From an uncultured Eubacteriales bacterium (lineage in GTDB: Bacteria; Bacillota; Clostridia; Christensenellales; Borkfalkiaceae), in the NCBI GenBank assembly GCA_900547645.1, contig URHP01000024.1:1-23108 (forward strand): a DNA stretch of 23,108 nt. Direction: 5' to 3'. Shown here piece after piece: positions 1 through 6,618 of this stretch. The first letter of the stretch is position 1. Every line of letters starts with the position of its first letter. The notes below the pieces were generated by a model. The model saw nothing but the letters and a program-made list of their open reading frames with translations. It searched no databases and was not told the origin of the DNA. A program made the position numbers and the translations under genes.

Positions 1-38
1 ACGGCCCGAAAAATCAACTAAATAAAGAGTAAAAGTGC

Positions 39-76
39 GAGCGCAAGGACTACGGTCCTTGCGCTCATATTTTTAT
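39..76 (+). terminator. Rho-independent terminator of an upstream gene
   Basis: A perfect 12-bp stem (39-50 with 55-66, sequence GAGCGCAAGGAC) closes a TACG loop and is followed by ATATTTTTATT. It ends a transcript that enters from outside the window. The bases before it (1-25) can be read as the last codons of that gene in two frames, so its product cannot be named. Confidence 0.85.
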
Positions 77-94
77 TAAAAAGGAGATATTAAG

Positions 95-277
95 ATGAAA
101 AGATATAAAGTGGTTTGGTATATGCGCGTAGCGACAAAAGAGCAACTTAATTCTGCTGGAAAATAAGGTCAAAGAAGAAAACAACTAAATAATCATGCCG
201 AACGGCGTAGGAAAGAAAACGCACATCGGGAAGATGTGGCGTATCGGACTTATACCGTTACGCTGTATCTTCTCTAA
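95..277 (+). pseudogene. Broken N-terminal start of a small serine recombinase
   Basis: An AAGGAG site at 81-86 precedes an ATG at 95. The 23-codon ORF reads MKRYKVVWYMRVATKEQ and ends in TAA at 164-166. The YMRVATKEQ stretch matches the N-terminal strand and catalytic loop of resolvase/invertase-type serine recombinases (consensus Y-x-R-V-S-T-x-x-Q), but the nucleophilic Ser is Ala here. After the TAA the same frame stays open for 36 more codons (Arg/Lys-rich) to a second TAA at 275-277, which fits a gene interrupted by a CAA-to-TAA change. It has no zinc-ribbon or DNA-binding part. It could be a degenerate recombinase or a short leader peptide kept upstream of the real recombinase; the sequence alone does not decide. 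Confidence 0.5.
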
Positions 278-302
278 TCTTAAATCTATAAGGGAGGAAT
301 AA

Positions 303-434
303 ATGGCAAGCGCAAACGGTAAGAAAGATAAATTTACCACAGAGGAAGGAAAGGAGTATAACTTATTTATCAATTCCCTTGTCGGGGTAATACGCAAATA
401 CGGAACAGAATTTTTAGATAAGAAGGAAGAATAG
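303..434 (+). CDS. Small hypothetical protein, 43 aa, upstream of the recombinase
   Basis: The ATG at 303 follows a good GGGAGGAAT ribosome binding site at 292-300. The 43-aa product begins MASANGKKDKFTTEEGKEYN and ends KKEE; it is charged, has no membrane segment and no motif I recognise. The stop (432-434) lies only 3 bp before the recombinase ATG, so the two are probably translated from one message. Small ORFs of this kind often sit directly in front of large serine recombinases in Clostridia elements, and a role in excision control or as an accessory DNA-binding peptide is a guess from position only. Confidence 0.6.
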   Translation: MASANGKKDKFTTEEGKEYNLFINSLVGVIRKYGTEFLDKKEE

Positions 435-437
435 GCA

Positions 438-2114
438 ATGTATAGAGAAGGGAAAAAATGTATTTTATATCCGCGAGTCAGCACAGAAATGCAAGTAGAT
501 GGATATAGTCTTGAAGGACAAAAAAATTGTTTGAAAAGATTTGCCGAACGTGAGGAAATGCAGATTGTTGGGATATACGAGGATGCAGGTAAATCGGGAA
601 AGTCAATAGAAGGAAGGCCCGCATTTAAGCGGATGCTTTCCGATATACAAGCAGGGCTTGAAGTCGATTATATTCTTGTATATAAATTATCGCGTTTTGG
701 TAGAAATGCAGCCGATATTCTTAACTCATTGGAATTAGTACAGTCCTATGGGGTAAATTTATTGTGCATTGAAGAAGGTATAGATTCTTCGCAGGCAAGC
801 GGTAAACTGTTGATCTCAGTATTATCTGCTGTTGCAGAAATAGAGCGAGAAAATATCCTTGAACAGACTATGAATGGGCGAAGGGAAAAAGCCAGACAAG
901 GGAAATGGAACGGTGGCCCGCCTCCGTTTGGATATTCTCTTAATGAAGAAGTTTTGTATATTGAGGATGATGAAGCAAATATTGTGCGACTGATATTTGA
1001 TAAGTTTGTCAATTCTAATTTGGGTTACGTCGGAATTGCAAAATATCTTAATCTGCAAGGCATTAAAAAGAAGAAAAGAAAAAAGACTGATGCAGAACAG
1101 TTTAGCGGACACTTTATAAAGGTGGTTTTAGATAATCCCGTATATTGCGGAAAGATTGCATATGGTCGGAGGGTGCGAGAACGAGTAAAGGGAAAGAAAG
1201 ACGAATATAGAACGGTAAACAAACAAGACTTTTTACTGCAAGACGGGAAGCATGAAGCCATTGTCAGTGAGGAAATCTGGCAGGCAGCACATGAAAAAAG
1301 ATTAGCGACAGGCATTAAACCACAATCAATCGTGGGAAAGGAGAGGGCGCATTTGCTTACGGGTATCATAAAATGTCCTAAATGCGGGTGTGGTATGTAC
1401 GCAAACAAGGTTAGTTGGACAAAAAAAGATGGTACATATAAAGAGATTTATTATTATGCTTGCGGACGGAATAAATTGCAGCGAGGTCATTACTGTGATT
1501 ATAGTGCTAATCTGAAAAAAACAGATATAGAACCTTTGGTGGTCGAAGTGATCAAAGAGCTTGTTCAAGATGAGGGATTTGCTTCGGATATTAAAAAGCG
1601 TATCGGCATACAGATTGATATATCTAAACTTGATGAGGAAATTCGGAACTATGAGAACAAATTAAAAGAAGTAGAATTGAACAAATCGCGTTTGGAAAAG
1701 GAAATAGATACTTTACCAATAGACGCTTCTCATCGAGAACGGAAAATACATGATATGACCTTGCGTTTAGATTCATTGTATGATATAATGGTTGAGATAG
1801 AAGAAAAGATCGAAGATGCTAAATTACGCAAGAAGTCCGTTGAAACAGAGATATTGACAATGGAGAGCATTTATAAAATCTTGCAAAACTTCGGTGAGCT
1901 ATATGATAGGATCACAGATGAGGAAAGAAAACAGCTCATATCTCATTTGATAAAGGAAATCCAAATATATCCCGAAGGAGAAAGTAAATACCCTCTAAAA
2001 TCAATAAAATTCAATTTTCCCGTTAATAAAGAGGGAAAAGAGGTTAGGGAAGTTTTTTTGAAATCAGGGCCTAATGTTGAGACGTTGGTGATGTTGGAAC
2101 GAAAAAATCCATAA
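438..2114 (+). CDS. Large serine recombinase (site-specific integrase)
   Basis: The 558-aa product has the full architecture of the large serine recombinases that integrate phages and conjugative or mobilizable elements. The N-terminal resolvase domain (about 7-160) contains YPRVSTEMQ with the nucleophile Ser15 and a KLSRFGRN arginine motif. A recombinase domain follows (about 175-300), including the NPVYCGKI motif. The zinc ribbon has CPKC at Cys313/Cys316 and second-half ligands Cys342 and Cys353. A long coiled coil (about 395-510) follows, as used for subunit contact and directionality control in this family. Length is normal and all key residues are present, so it is probably active. It lies 3 bp behind the 43-aa ORF and ends in a strong terminator. 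Its AT-rich composition contrasts with the downstream chromosome, consistent with horizontal transfer. Attachment sites of such enzymes usually lie beside the gene, here probably within 2165-2400. Confidence 0.95.
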   Translation: MYREGKKCILYPRVSTEMQVDGYSLEGQKNCLKRFAEREEMQIVGIYEDAGKSGKSIEGRPAFKRMLSDIQAGLEVDYILVYKLSRFGRNAADILNSLELVQSYGVNLLCIEEGIDSSQASGKLLISVLSAVAEIERENILEQTMNGRREKARQGKWNGGPPPFGYSLNEEVLYIEDDEANIVRLIFDKFVNSNLGYVGIAKYLNLQGIKKKKRKKTDAEQFSGHFIKVVLDNPVYCGKIAYGRRVRERVKGKKDEYRTVNKQDFLLQDGKHEAIVSEEIWQAAHEKRLATGIKPQSIVGKERAHLLTGIIKCPKCGCGMYANKVSWTKKDGTYKEIYYYACGRNKLQRGHYCDYSANLKKTDIEPLVVEVIKELVQDEGFASDIKKRIGIQIDISKLDEEIRNYENKLKEVELNKSRLEKEIDTLPIDASHRERKIHDMTLRLDSLYDIMVEIEEKIEDAKLRKKSVETEILTMESIYKILQNFGELYDRITDEERKQLISHLIKEIQIYPEGESKYPLKSIKFNFPVNKEGKEVREVFLKSGPNVETLVMLERKNP

Positions 2115-2128
2115 AAACTGCAATTTTT

Positions 2129-2161
2129 AAGGCTGAAAAGGATCCTTTTCAGCCTTTTTTC
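2129..2161 (+). terminator. Terminator of the recombinase gene
   Basis: A near-perfect palindrome centred on GGATCC (arm 2129-2141 AAGGCTGAAAAGG, arm 2144-2156) is followed by a T-run and starts 15 bp after the recombinase stop. Confidence 0.9.
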
Positions 2162-2246
2162 TTGCTTTTTTGTTTTCATATCCAAATCTGACAGTCAATT
2201 TCATTGTCTGCTTTGCAATGCAAGAACAGGCATTTTTTGACTCGCC

Positions 2247-2297
2247 TAGTTTGCTTGGATATGTCAGAAGAAATTCAGGTAGTTTGCTTGGATATGT
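2247..2297 (+). repeat. Two direct 18-bp repeats at the element end
   Basis: TAGTTTGCTTGGATATGT occurs at 2247-2264 and again at 2280-2297, a period of 33 bp. A related copy in inverse orientation (CATATCCAAA, about 2179-2188) lies upstream. There is no gene here. Position just behind a large serine recombinase makes these candidates for an attachment site or recombinase/directionality-factor binding sites, but no duplicate of the site is visible elsewhere in the window, so the exact core cannot be defined. Confidence 0.55.
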
Positions 2298-2598
2298 GAA
2301 AAACAACAGATAGTGTTCGCAAGAAAAGATACTTTCAATTTTTCCGTTAATTTGGACTTGAAATCCGATTTAACGGATATTTTTACAGAATACATATTGT
2401 TGATAAAGATGAGGCGACACTTATTAAAGAATATATATCCGTTTGTAAAATAAGAGGAAACAACCCGAACAACATTTCAAAGCCGCTCCGCAAGGACGGT
2501 TTTGTTATGTTGAAGCAGTACAAAATCCGTGTCCGCAGGCGGCGCGACGGTGGACTGTTTTTTACGATCCGCCGAGACCTTGAACAGAGTGCATGCGT
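2298..2598. other. Junction zone without a clear gene
   Basis: This stretch holds the change from AT-rich element DNA to GC-rich chromosome, at about 2480. A stop-free + frame without a start codon runs from 2351 to 2641; its first part reads like protein (YRIHIVDKDEATLIKEYIS at 2384-2440), then becomes Arg-rich and runs through the terminator at 2599, so at most its first part is a gene remnant. I recognise no family in it. Confidence 0.35.
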
Positions 2599-2634
2599 GC
2601 GGGCGCGGAGCGGTTGCTCCGCGCCCGCATTTTC
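2599..2634 (+). terminator. Terminator hairpin
   Basis: The 12-bp stem GCGGGCGCGGAG (2599-2610) pairs with 2617-2628 and is followed by ATTTTC. It probably ended a chromosomal gene whose body is no longer in front of it because of the insertion. Confidence 0.75.
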
Positions 2635-2685
2635 AGAATAAACGGAAGGGAAGCGGCATAGTATCAGAAAGCATGCTCCGCGGCA

Positions 2686-2714
2686 TTGACAGGCGGCGCG
2701 GCGTATGATATAAT
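2686..2714 (+). promoter_or_regulatory. Consensus housekeeping promoter for the NfeD-flotillin pair
   Basis: A perfect TTGACA (2686-2691), a 17-bp spacer and a perfect TATAAT (2709-2714) lie 52 bp upstream of the NfeD start codon. Confidence 0.92.
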
Positions 2715-2766
2715 CGGAAGCGAAAATATCCGACGGGATCCGGCAAATTCCGACAAGGAGCGGCTT

Positions 2767-3336
2767 ATGTGGTTTCAGGCTTTGAGCACTGCGGAAAAAA
2801 TCTATTTTATCATCGCCGTGGTGGCGAGCATCCTGCTCGTCATCCAGATCGTCATGATGCTGTTTTCGCTCGGCGGTGCGGGCGATATGGATTTTGACGC
2901 GGACTTCGACGGAGACGTCGATACGGACGGCGGGCTTTCCTTCTTTACGATCAAGGGCATGACGGCATTTTTCGCGCTGGGCGGCTGGTGCGGATTTGCC
3001 GCGCAGACGGGGTTGCCGGACAATATCTGGGCGCCCATTCTCATTGCCGTTGCAACGGGCGCGGCAGCGCTGTTCGGCGTAGGGTTCGCCATGCGCGGCA
3101 TCGCCAAGCTGCAGTGTTCGGGCAACGTCGTCAAAAAGAAACTGGTCGGCACAAAGGCGACCGTCTACGTCAGCATCCCCGAAAGCCGTTCCGGACGGGG
3201 AAAGATCGTGCTCACCGCACAGGGGAACTATATGGAGATCGACGCCATGACGGACGAGGGCGAACGCATTCCCGTGGACAGCGTGGTGGAGATCAAGGAA
3301 TACAACGAAGATTTCGCGCTCGTCGCGAAGGTATAA
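2767..3336 (+). CDS. NfeD-like (YuaF-type) membrane protein with C-terminal OB fold
   Basis: I start at the ATG at 2767, behind AAGGAG (2756-2761) and downstream of the promoter; the longer open frame begins inside the promoter. The 189-aa product has a first membrane helix (about 12-36), an Asp-rich loop (D40-D54, every second residue Asp, then GG), two more hydrophobic segments (about 60-80 and 86-110) and a soluble C-terminal part (about 125-189) with the valine/glycine-rich pattern of the NfeD OB-fold domain, ending in DFALVAKV. NfeD proteins of this short YuaF kind are encoded next to flotillins and are thought to help assemble or stabilise flotillin-based membrane microdomains. The flotillin gene follows 27 bp downstream, which supports the call. 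The acidic loop resembles a divalent-cation-binding stretch. Confidence 0.88.
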   Translation: MWFQALSTAEKIYFIIAVVASILLVIQIVMMLFSLGGAGDMDFDADFDGDVDTDGGLSFFTIKGMTAFFALGGWCGFAAQTGLPDNIWAPILIAVATGAAALFGVGFAMRGIAKLQCSGNVVKKKLVGTKATVYVSIPESRSGRGKIVLTAQGNYMEIDAMTDEGERIPVDSVVEIKEYNEDFALVAKV

Positions 3337-3363
3337 AACGGGATATTTGAGGAGGAATATGAA

Positions 3364-3969
3364 ATGAATGAGGCAATCATTGCGATCGTAGTCGTTGTCG
3401 TACTGCTGTTGTTTATGATCATTCTGACGGTCGCGGTGCGCTATAAGACCTGCCCGCCCGACAAGATCATGATCATCTACGGAAAGCTGCGCGCGTCTGC
3501 CGACGGCACCTATCCTTCGGCGAGGTGTATCCACGGCGGGGCGGCATTCGTATGGCCCTTCTTCCAAAAGTACACCTTCATGGATCTGACGCCGCTCGCG
3601 ATCTCCGTCGATCTGAAAAATACGCTCTCCAAACAGAACATCCGCATTGACGTTCCGTCCATCTTCACGGTCGGCATTTCAACCGAACCCGGCATCATGC
3701 AGAACGCCGCGGAACGGCTGCGCATGCTCAATCTGACGCAGATCAGCGACCTTGCGCGCGATATTATCTTCGGTCAGCTCCGTCTCGTCATTGCGACAAT
3801 GAACATTGAAGAGATCAACGCCGACCGCGATAAATTTCTGGAAGCGATCTCCCGTAACGTCGAGGGCGAGCTCAAAAAGGTGGGGCTGCGGCTCATCAAC
3901 GTGAACGTGACGGATATTTCGGATGAATCGGGGTATATCGCACCTTTTCGGCCGCCACGGCGAGCTTGA
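3364..3969 (+). CDS. Flotillin N-terminal fragment (anchor and SPFH domain)
   Basis: This is the upstream open part of the broken flotillin gene, 201 codons. The first 192 residues are true flotillin (membrane anchor, SPFH domain); the last 9 (APFRPPRRA) come from reading the inverted segment antisense and are not flotillin sequence. If translated it would be a membrane-anchored SPFH domain without the oligomerising coiled coil. Confidence 0.7.
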   Translation: MNEAIIAIVVVVVLLLFMIILTVAVRYKTCPPDKIMIIYGKLRASADGTYPSARCIHGGAAFVWPFFQKYTFMDLTPLAISVDLKNTLSKQNIRIDVPSIFTVGISTEPGIMQNAAERLRMLNLTQISDLARDIIFGQLRLVIATMNIEEINADRDKFLEAISRNVEGELKKVGLRLINVNVTDISDESGYIAPFRPPRRA

Positions 3970-3985
3970 GCGCCTCCGCTTCCTT
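3941..3985 (-). other. Inverted 45-bp piece of the flotillin coiled coil
   Basis: Read on the minus strand these 45 bp encode KEAEALKLAVAAEKV in exactly 15 codons. That is the flotillin sequence expected immediately before AAKALEESYS, which here begins at 4088 on the plus strand. A 13-bp direct repeat, GGCGGCAAAGGCG, lies at 3990-4002 and 4087-4099 and brackets the intervening piece. Confidence 0.85.
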
Positions 3986-4288
3986 TAGCGGCGGCAAAGG
4001 CGATCAACGACGCGAAGATCTCCGTCGCGGAAGAGGATAAAAAGGGTTCGATCGGAGAAGCGAACGCGAAGATGGAACAGCGCATAGGCGGCAAAGGCGC
4101 TCGAAGAAAGTTACAGCGCCGAACAGTCGGCGGAAGTCGCCCGCGCCGCGCGCGACAGGGCAACGCAGGAAGCGGACGTCATCGTCGCCGCCGACATTGA
4201 AAAACAGAAACTTGAGATCGAAGCGGAGGCAGTCGCCGAGCAGACGCGCAGAAAGGCGCAGGGCGAGGCGGACGCGATCTTTGTCAAG

Positions 4289-4696
4289 ATGGACGCGGAG
4301 GCGCGCGGCGTGCGCGAAAAACTGACCAAACAGGCGGAAGGTATGGACGCGCTCGTCAAGAGCGCCGGCACGGCGTCCGATGCGGTGCGCCTGCTGATCG
4401 CCGACAAGCTGGAGGAGATTGTTGCCGAACAGGTCAAGGCGATTTCCGGCGTCAAGATCGACAAGGTCACCGTCTGGGACGGCGCAGGGACCGCCGACGG
4501 CAAGACGGCAACGGCAAACTTTCTTTCCGGACTGCTGAAGTCGCTGCCGCCGCTCGAAGAGATCTACAACATGGCGGGGCTCTCCCTGCCGGAGATCGTT
4601 TCGCCGCGCAAGGCGGACGGCGCGGACGCAGCCGCCAAATCATCCGCGGCGCCTGAAAAGCCGAAGGCGCCGAAAAATTCAAAACCGGAAAAGTAA
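4289..4696 (+). CDS. Flotillin C-terminal fragment
   Basis: The C-terminal flotillin frame is open from 4088, directly behind a TAG, but its first ATG is at 4289, giving 135 aa beginning MDAEARGVREKLTKQAEGMD. It contains the end of the coiled coil, the conserved LPPLEEIYNMAGLSLPEIV segment and a Lys/Ala/Pro-rich tail. There is no convincing ribosome binding site, so it is probably not translated on its own. Confidence 0.6.
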   Translation: MDAEARGVREKLTKQAEGMDALVKSAGTASDAVRLLIADKLEEIVAEQVKAISGVKIDKVTVWDGAGTADGKTATANFLSGLLKSLPPLEEIYNMAGLSLPEIVSPRKADGADAAAKSSAAPEKPKAPKNSKPEK

Positions 4697-4702
4697 GTTT
4701 AA

Positions 4703-4774
4703 AATATATCTCAAATAGAGGATGAAATCTTAAAAAAAGAAATAAATAATCATATAAAAGGGAAAATAGATTGA
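4703..4774 (+). pseudogene. 3' tail of a lost upstream gene (possible toxin end)
   Basis: The AT-rich frame 4703-4774 reads NISQIEDEILKKEINNHIKG and then KID-stop, with no start codon. Its TGA overlaps the TTG start of the next gene (TTGA), the usual arrangement of translationally coupled genes. Composition matches the downstream gene and not the flotillin upstream, so this looks like the remaining 3' end of a gene once paired with it. Confidence 0.45.
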
Positions 4775-5295
4775 ACGTCTCTAGAGTATTGAAGAAGATC
4801 AAAAGCTATGAATTTCATGAATTGTTTCAGCAGTTTGATTGGATCATTATCAATTTCGGCGATCCGGTAAAGTATTCGTTACATGTTGCCAGTGCTGTCA
4901 GAGTTTGTCATCAGGATAAAATCATTCTTAATAATTCTGATGAGTATTTTACAAAGAAATGTATCGAAAAGTCGGATGAAGATTTGATTCACTCCGATGA
5001 ATACGGTTTCATGAAAGATTCTGACAGTCTATTCGAGGCTAACGTCGAAAAAGTAAATTGTTTATTAAAAGGAAAATTTGCGAAAAAGATCAAAGTATCA
5101 AAATGGAAGGATTTAATAATTCGATTTTCCAATCAAACTGAAATTCAAATCGTGCAGGATTGTTTAGGGCGAGATTACGAATATTACAGACTTATTGAGT
5201 TCAGTCCACAGCTTGATGATGATCCTAGCCAATATTCTTCGAAGCATTATGTTGTGTATAATGATCAAGGTGAGCCCAAAATGAAGATTGAGTAA
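4771..5295 (+). CDS. Hypothetical protein, 174 aa, possible orphan immunity protein
   Basis: I do not recognise the family. The TTG at 4771 is the first usable start, behind AAAAGGGAAA; an upstream frame ends within it (TTGA). The product is soluble, acidic, without membrane segments, with the stretch FDWIIINFGDPVKYSLHVA near the N-terminus and a Glu/Asp-rich tail. The gene is strongly AT-rich, unlike both neighbours, which marks recent acquisition. A small acidic cytosolic protein encoded directly behind the end of a longer gene, with its own terminator, resembles the immunity genes of polymorphic or contact-dependent toxin cassettes. That role is inferred from context and composition only. 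Confidence 0.6.
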   Translation: MNVSRVLKKIKSYEFHELFQQFDWIIINFGDPVKYSLHVASAVRVCHQDKIILNNSDEYFTKKCIEKSDEDLIHSDEYGFMKDSDSLFEANVEKVNCLLKGKFAKKIKVSKWKDLIIRFSNQTEIQIVQDCLGRDYEYYRLIEFSPQLDDDPSQYSSKHYVVYNDQGEPKMKIE

Positions 5296-5380
5296 AATGC
5301 AAGAGGTTTGAATGATTGGACGACAAAAGATATTCATAATAAAAATGAACATCAATATAAAAACTAGTTGCATTATGACA

Positions 5381-5411
5381 AAAAAGCAGAGAAGTGTTCT
5401 CTGCTTTTTTT
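5381..5411 (+). terminator. Terminator behind the immunity-like gene
   Basis: The stem AGCAGAGAA (5385-5393) pairs with 5397-5405 across a GTG loop, with flanking A-run and T-run to 5411. The interval 5296-5380 upstream of it is AT-rich and holds no gene I can support. Confidence 0.88.
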
Positions 5412-5485
5412 GCGGCGCATACGGCGCATTCGGCATAATTCGACGATAAAAGAAAAATATCGACAAAAAGAGAAGGAATAAATTC

Positions 5486-5514
5486 GTTACAGAATCCGTT
5501 TTTTATGGTATAAT
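5486..5514 (+). promoter_or_regulatory. Possible promoter reading antisense to the HTH regulator gene
   Basis: TATAAT at 5509-5514 with an extended TGG in front, 17 bp behind a partial -35 (GTTACA, 5486-5491). It points to the right, into the 3' end of the oppositely oriented regulator gene, where no + strand gene is credible. Confidence 0.45.
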
Positions 5515-5541
5515 AAGAACCGTAAAGCAGCGGGCGGTCCG

Positions 5542-6000
5542 CTATGCGATCGGGTTGCGGTCGTCCGTTCTGCCGAGGAGAAAATCCAAAGAGACGTGAA
5601 AGGTCTCGCAAAGTCCGGTCAGGTTGCTCAGACTCGGCACAAAGCCGTACTTTTTCCATGCGGAAGTATAGCTTGTGGAAATGTGCAGTTTCTGTGCGAC
5701 GGCATAGTCCGTCATGTTGTATTCCCGTTTGAGCCTGGCATAGCGTTCGGAAAACGAAGAGCGGGGAGAGGCGGGCTCAAAGTGCGGGATCTTGCTCCGC
5801 CCGAGCAGATAGTCGACAGACAGCTGAAAATGATCCGCGATCCGCATTAAAATCACGGGCTTCGGGATCTTTCCGAATTCCATGATCTTTTTGTAGATGT
5901 TGTAATCGATGCCGATCAGCTTGGCAGCTTCGGAATTGGTGCAGTCCATTTCTCCGACCTGCTCCATGAATATCTTTTTGAATACGAGGGAAGTACACAT
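5542..6000 (-). CDS. XRE-type transcriptional regulator with two HTH units
   Basis: The product (152 aa from the ATG at 6000; a GTG at 6015 would add five residues) contains two consecutive XRE/Cro-type units. The first runs from FKKIFMEQ through SEAAKLIGIDYNIYKKI to RIADHFQLSVDYLLGR. The second runs from SERYARLKREYNMTDYAVAQ to CETFHVSLDFLLGR. Both end in the (L/V)S(V/L)D(Y/F)LLGR signature of this family; the recognition helices are somewhat divergent. I prefer 6000 because MCTSLVFKKIF places the start just before the first domain, but neither start has a strong ribosome binding site. It is divergent from the gene at 6138, and the palindromes between them are candidate operators, suggesting autoregulation. 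The stop is TAG. Confidence 0.82.
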   Translation of the reverse strand: MCTSLVFKKIFMEQVGEMDCTNSEAAKLIGIDYNIYKKIMEFGKIPKPVILMRIADHFQLSVDYLLGRSKIPHFEPASPRSSFSERYARLKREYNMTDYAVAQKLHISTSYTSAWKKYGFVPSLSNLTGLCETFHVSLDFLLGRTDDRNPIA

Positions 6001-6083
6001 ATCGTTCCGTTGCACCGTGCGGCGATCGCCTGTCGTTCAGAGGATATTTTTATATTTCGTATACTACATGATTTTTTATTCAA

Positions 6084-6119
6084 ATTAGCTAATCTTTCAT
6101 CATAAAATAGCTATATAAT
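6084..6119 (+). promoter_or_regulatory. Promoter region with two palindromic operator candidates
   Basis: TATAAT at 6114-6119 lies 18 bp before the start of the gene at 6138; no good -35 is present, as expected for a controlled promoter. Two perfect palindromes with a TAGCTA core, ATTAGCTAAT (6084-6093) and ATAGCTAT (6107-6114), have centres 22 bp apart, about two helical turns. The second overlaps the -10. A dimeric XRE protein bound here would block transcription. Confidence 0.55.
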
Positions 6120-6137
6120 CATTAAAGAGGTGAACGT

Positions 6138-6617
6138 ATGAAAATCAAGATCGAGTTGGAACGGGAAGAATGGCAGACGTTGATGGAATTGGTTTTTTTG
6201 GGCGAGTACGCCGTCAACGCATGCCGCAGTCCGCAGGAGATCAGCCGGAAACACGCCGATCTCGCGGATGCCATGTATCGCAGACAGTATGAAGCGGAAA
6301 ACGACGTTTCGGATCCCGATGCGATCGAGGAGAACGAGATCGCGGACGTCCGCGATCAGATCTACGACCGCGTGCAGGAAGCGCTCGAGCGGTTTGAAAC
6401 GGACGTGTGCATGGAAAAGGTCGCGGAACTGACCGCGCAGCGGGAATTCCCCGTGACCGGGTATGACGAGGCGCAGATGATCCGCCGCGAGATCGCAGAG
6501 GGGCTTCTCAAACAGAAGCTGCACGCGGAGGGGATCGGGGCGGTAGACATCGATTATCCCGCGCTGCGGGAGACGGTGGAACGCATGACCATGTCCGTGA
6601 TGAATGCCAAAAAATAA
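6138..6617 (+). CDS. Hypothetical protein, 159 aa, charged
   Basis: The ATG at 6138 follows AAAGAGGTG. The product is soluble, highly charged and apparently all-helical, beginning MKIKIELEREEWQTLMEL, with Glu/Arg-rich heptad-like stretches through the middle (about 70-115). No membrane segment, Cys pair or catalytic motif is visible and I do not recognise the family. It is divergent from the two-domain HTH regulator gene and probably under its control through the palindromes at 6084-6114. It ends in a strong terminator and so forms a single-gene transcript. Confidence 0.75.
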   Translation: MKIKIELEREEWQTLMELVFLGEYAVNACRSPQEISRKHADLADAMYRRQYEAENDVSDPDAIEENEIADVRDQIYDRVQEALERFETDVCMEKVAELTAQREFPVTGYDEAQMIRREIAEGLLKQKLHAEGIGAVDIDYPALRETVERMTMSVMNAKK

Positions 6618-6618
6618 G

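Larger units (their letters stand above)
3364..4696 (+). pseudogene. floA-like: Flotillin (SPFH/band 7 protein), scrambled in the coiled-coil region
   Basis: Flotillins are membrane scaffolds with an N-terminal membrane anchor, an SPFH domain and a long Ala/Glu-rich coiled coil. Here the ATG at 3364 has GGAGG 8 bp upstream. Residues 3-25 form the anchor and the SPFH domain runs normally to DISDESGYI (codon 192). From 3941 the coding sense is lost: 45 bp are present in reverse orientation and contain a TGA (3967-3969). The frame is then normal again from 3988 (AAAKAINDAKISVAEEDKKG through MEQRI). At 4085-4087 there is a TAG and a one-base shift, and from 4088 the sequence reads AAKALEESYSAEQSAEVARA on to the normal C-terminus at 4696. 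About 40 residues between MEQRI and AAKALEE are missing. The intact protein would be roughly 485-490 aa, the usual flotillin length. As it stands no full-length protein can be made. The cause may be a true rearrangement or a misassembly. Confidence 0.85.

Noticed and set aside
2247..2297. CRISPR array
   Set aside because: Only two repeat copies, 18 bp long with a 15-bp gap, and no cas genes.
3364..4696. Programmed frameshift in the flotillin gene
   Set aside because: The damage includes an inverted segment and missing sequence, not a slip at one site, and no slippery heptamer with a stimulatory structure is present.
5544..5732. 62-codon plus-strand ORF behind the antisense promoter
   Set aside because: No ribosome binding site; Arg/Ser/Cys-rich composition is that of an antisense frame.
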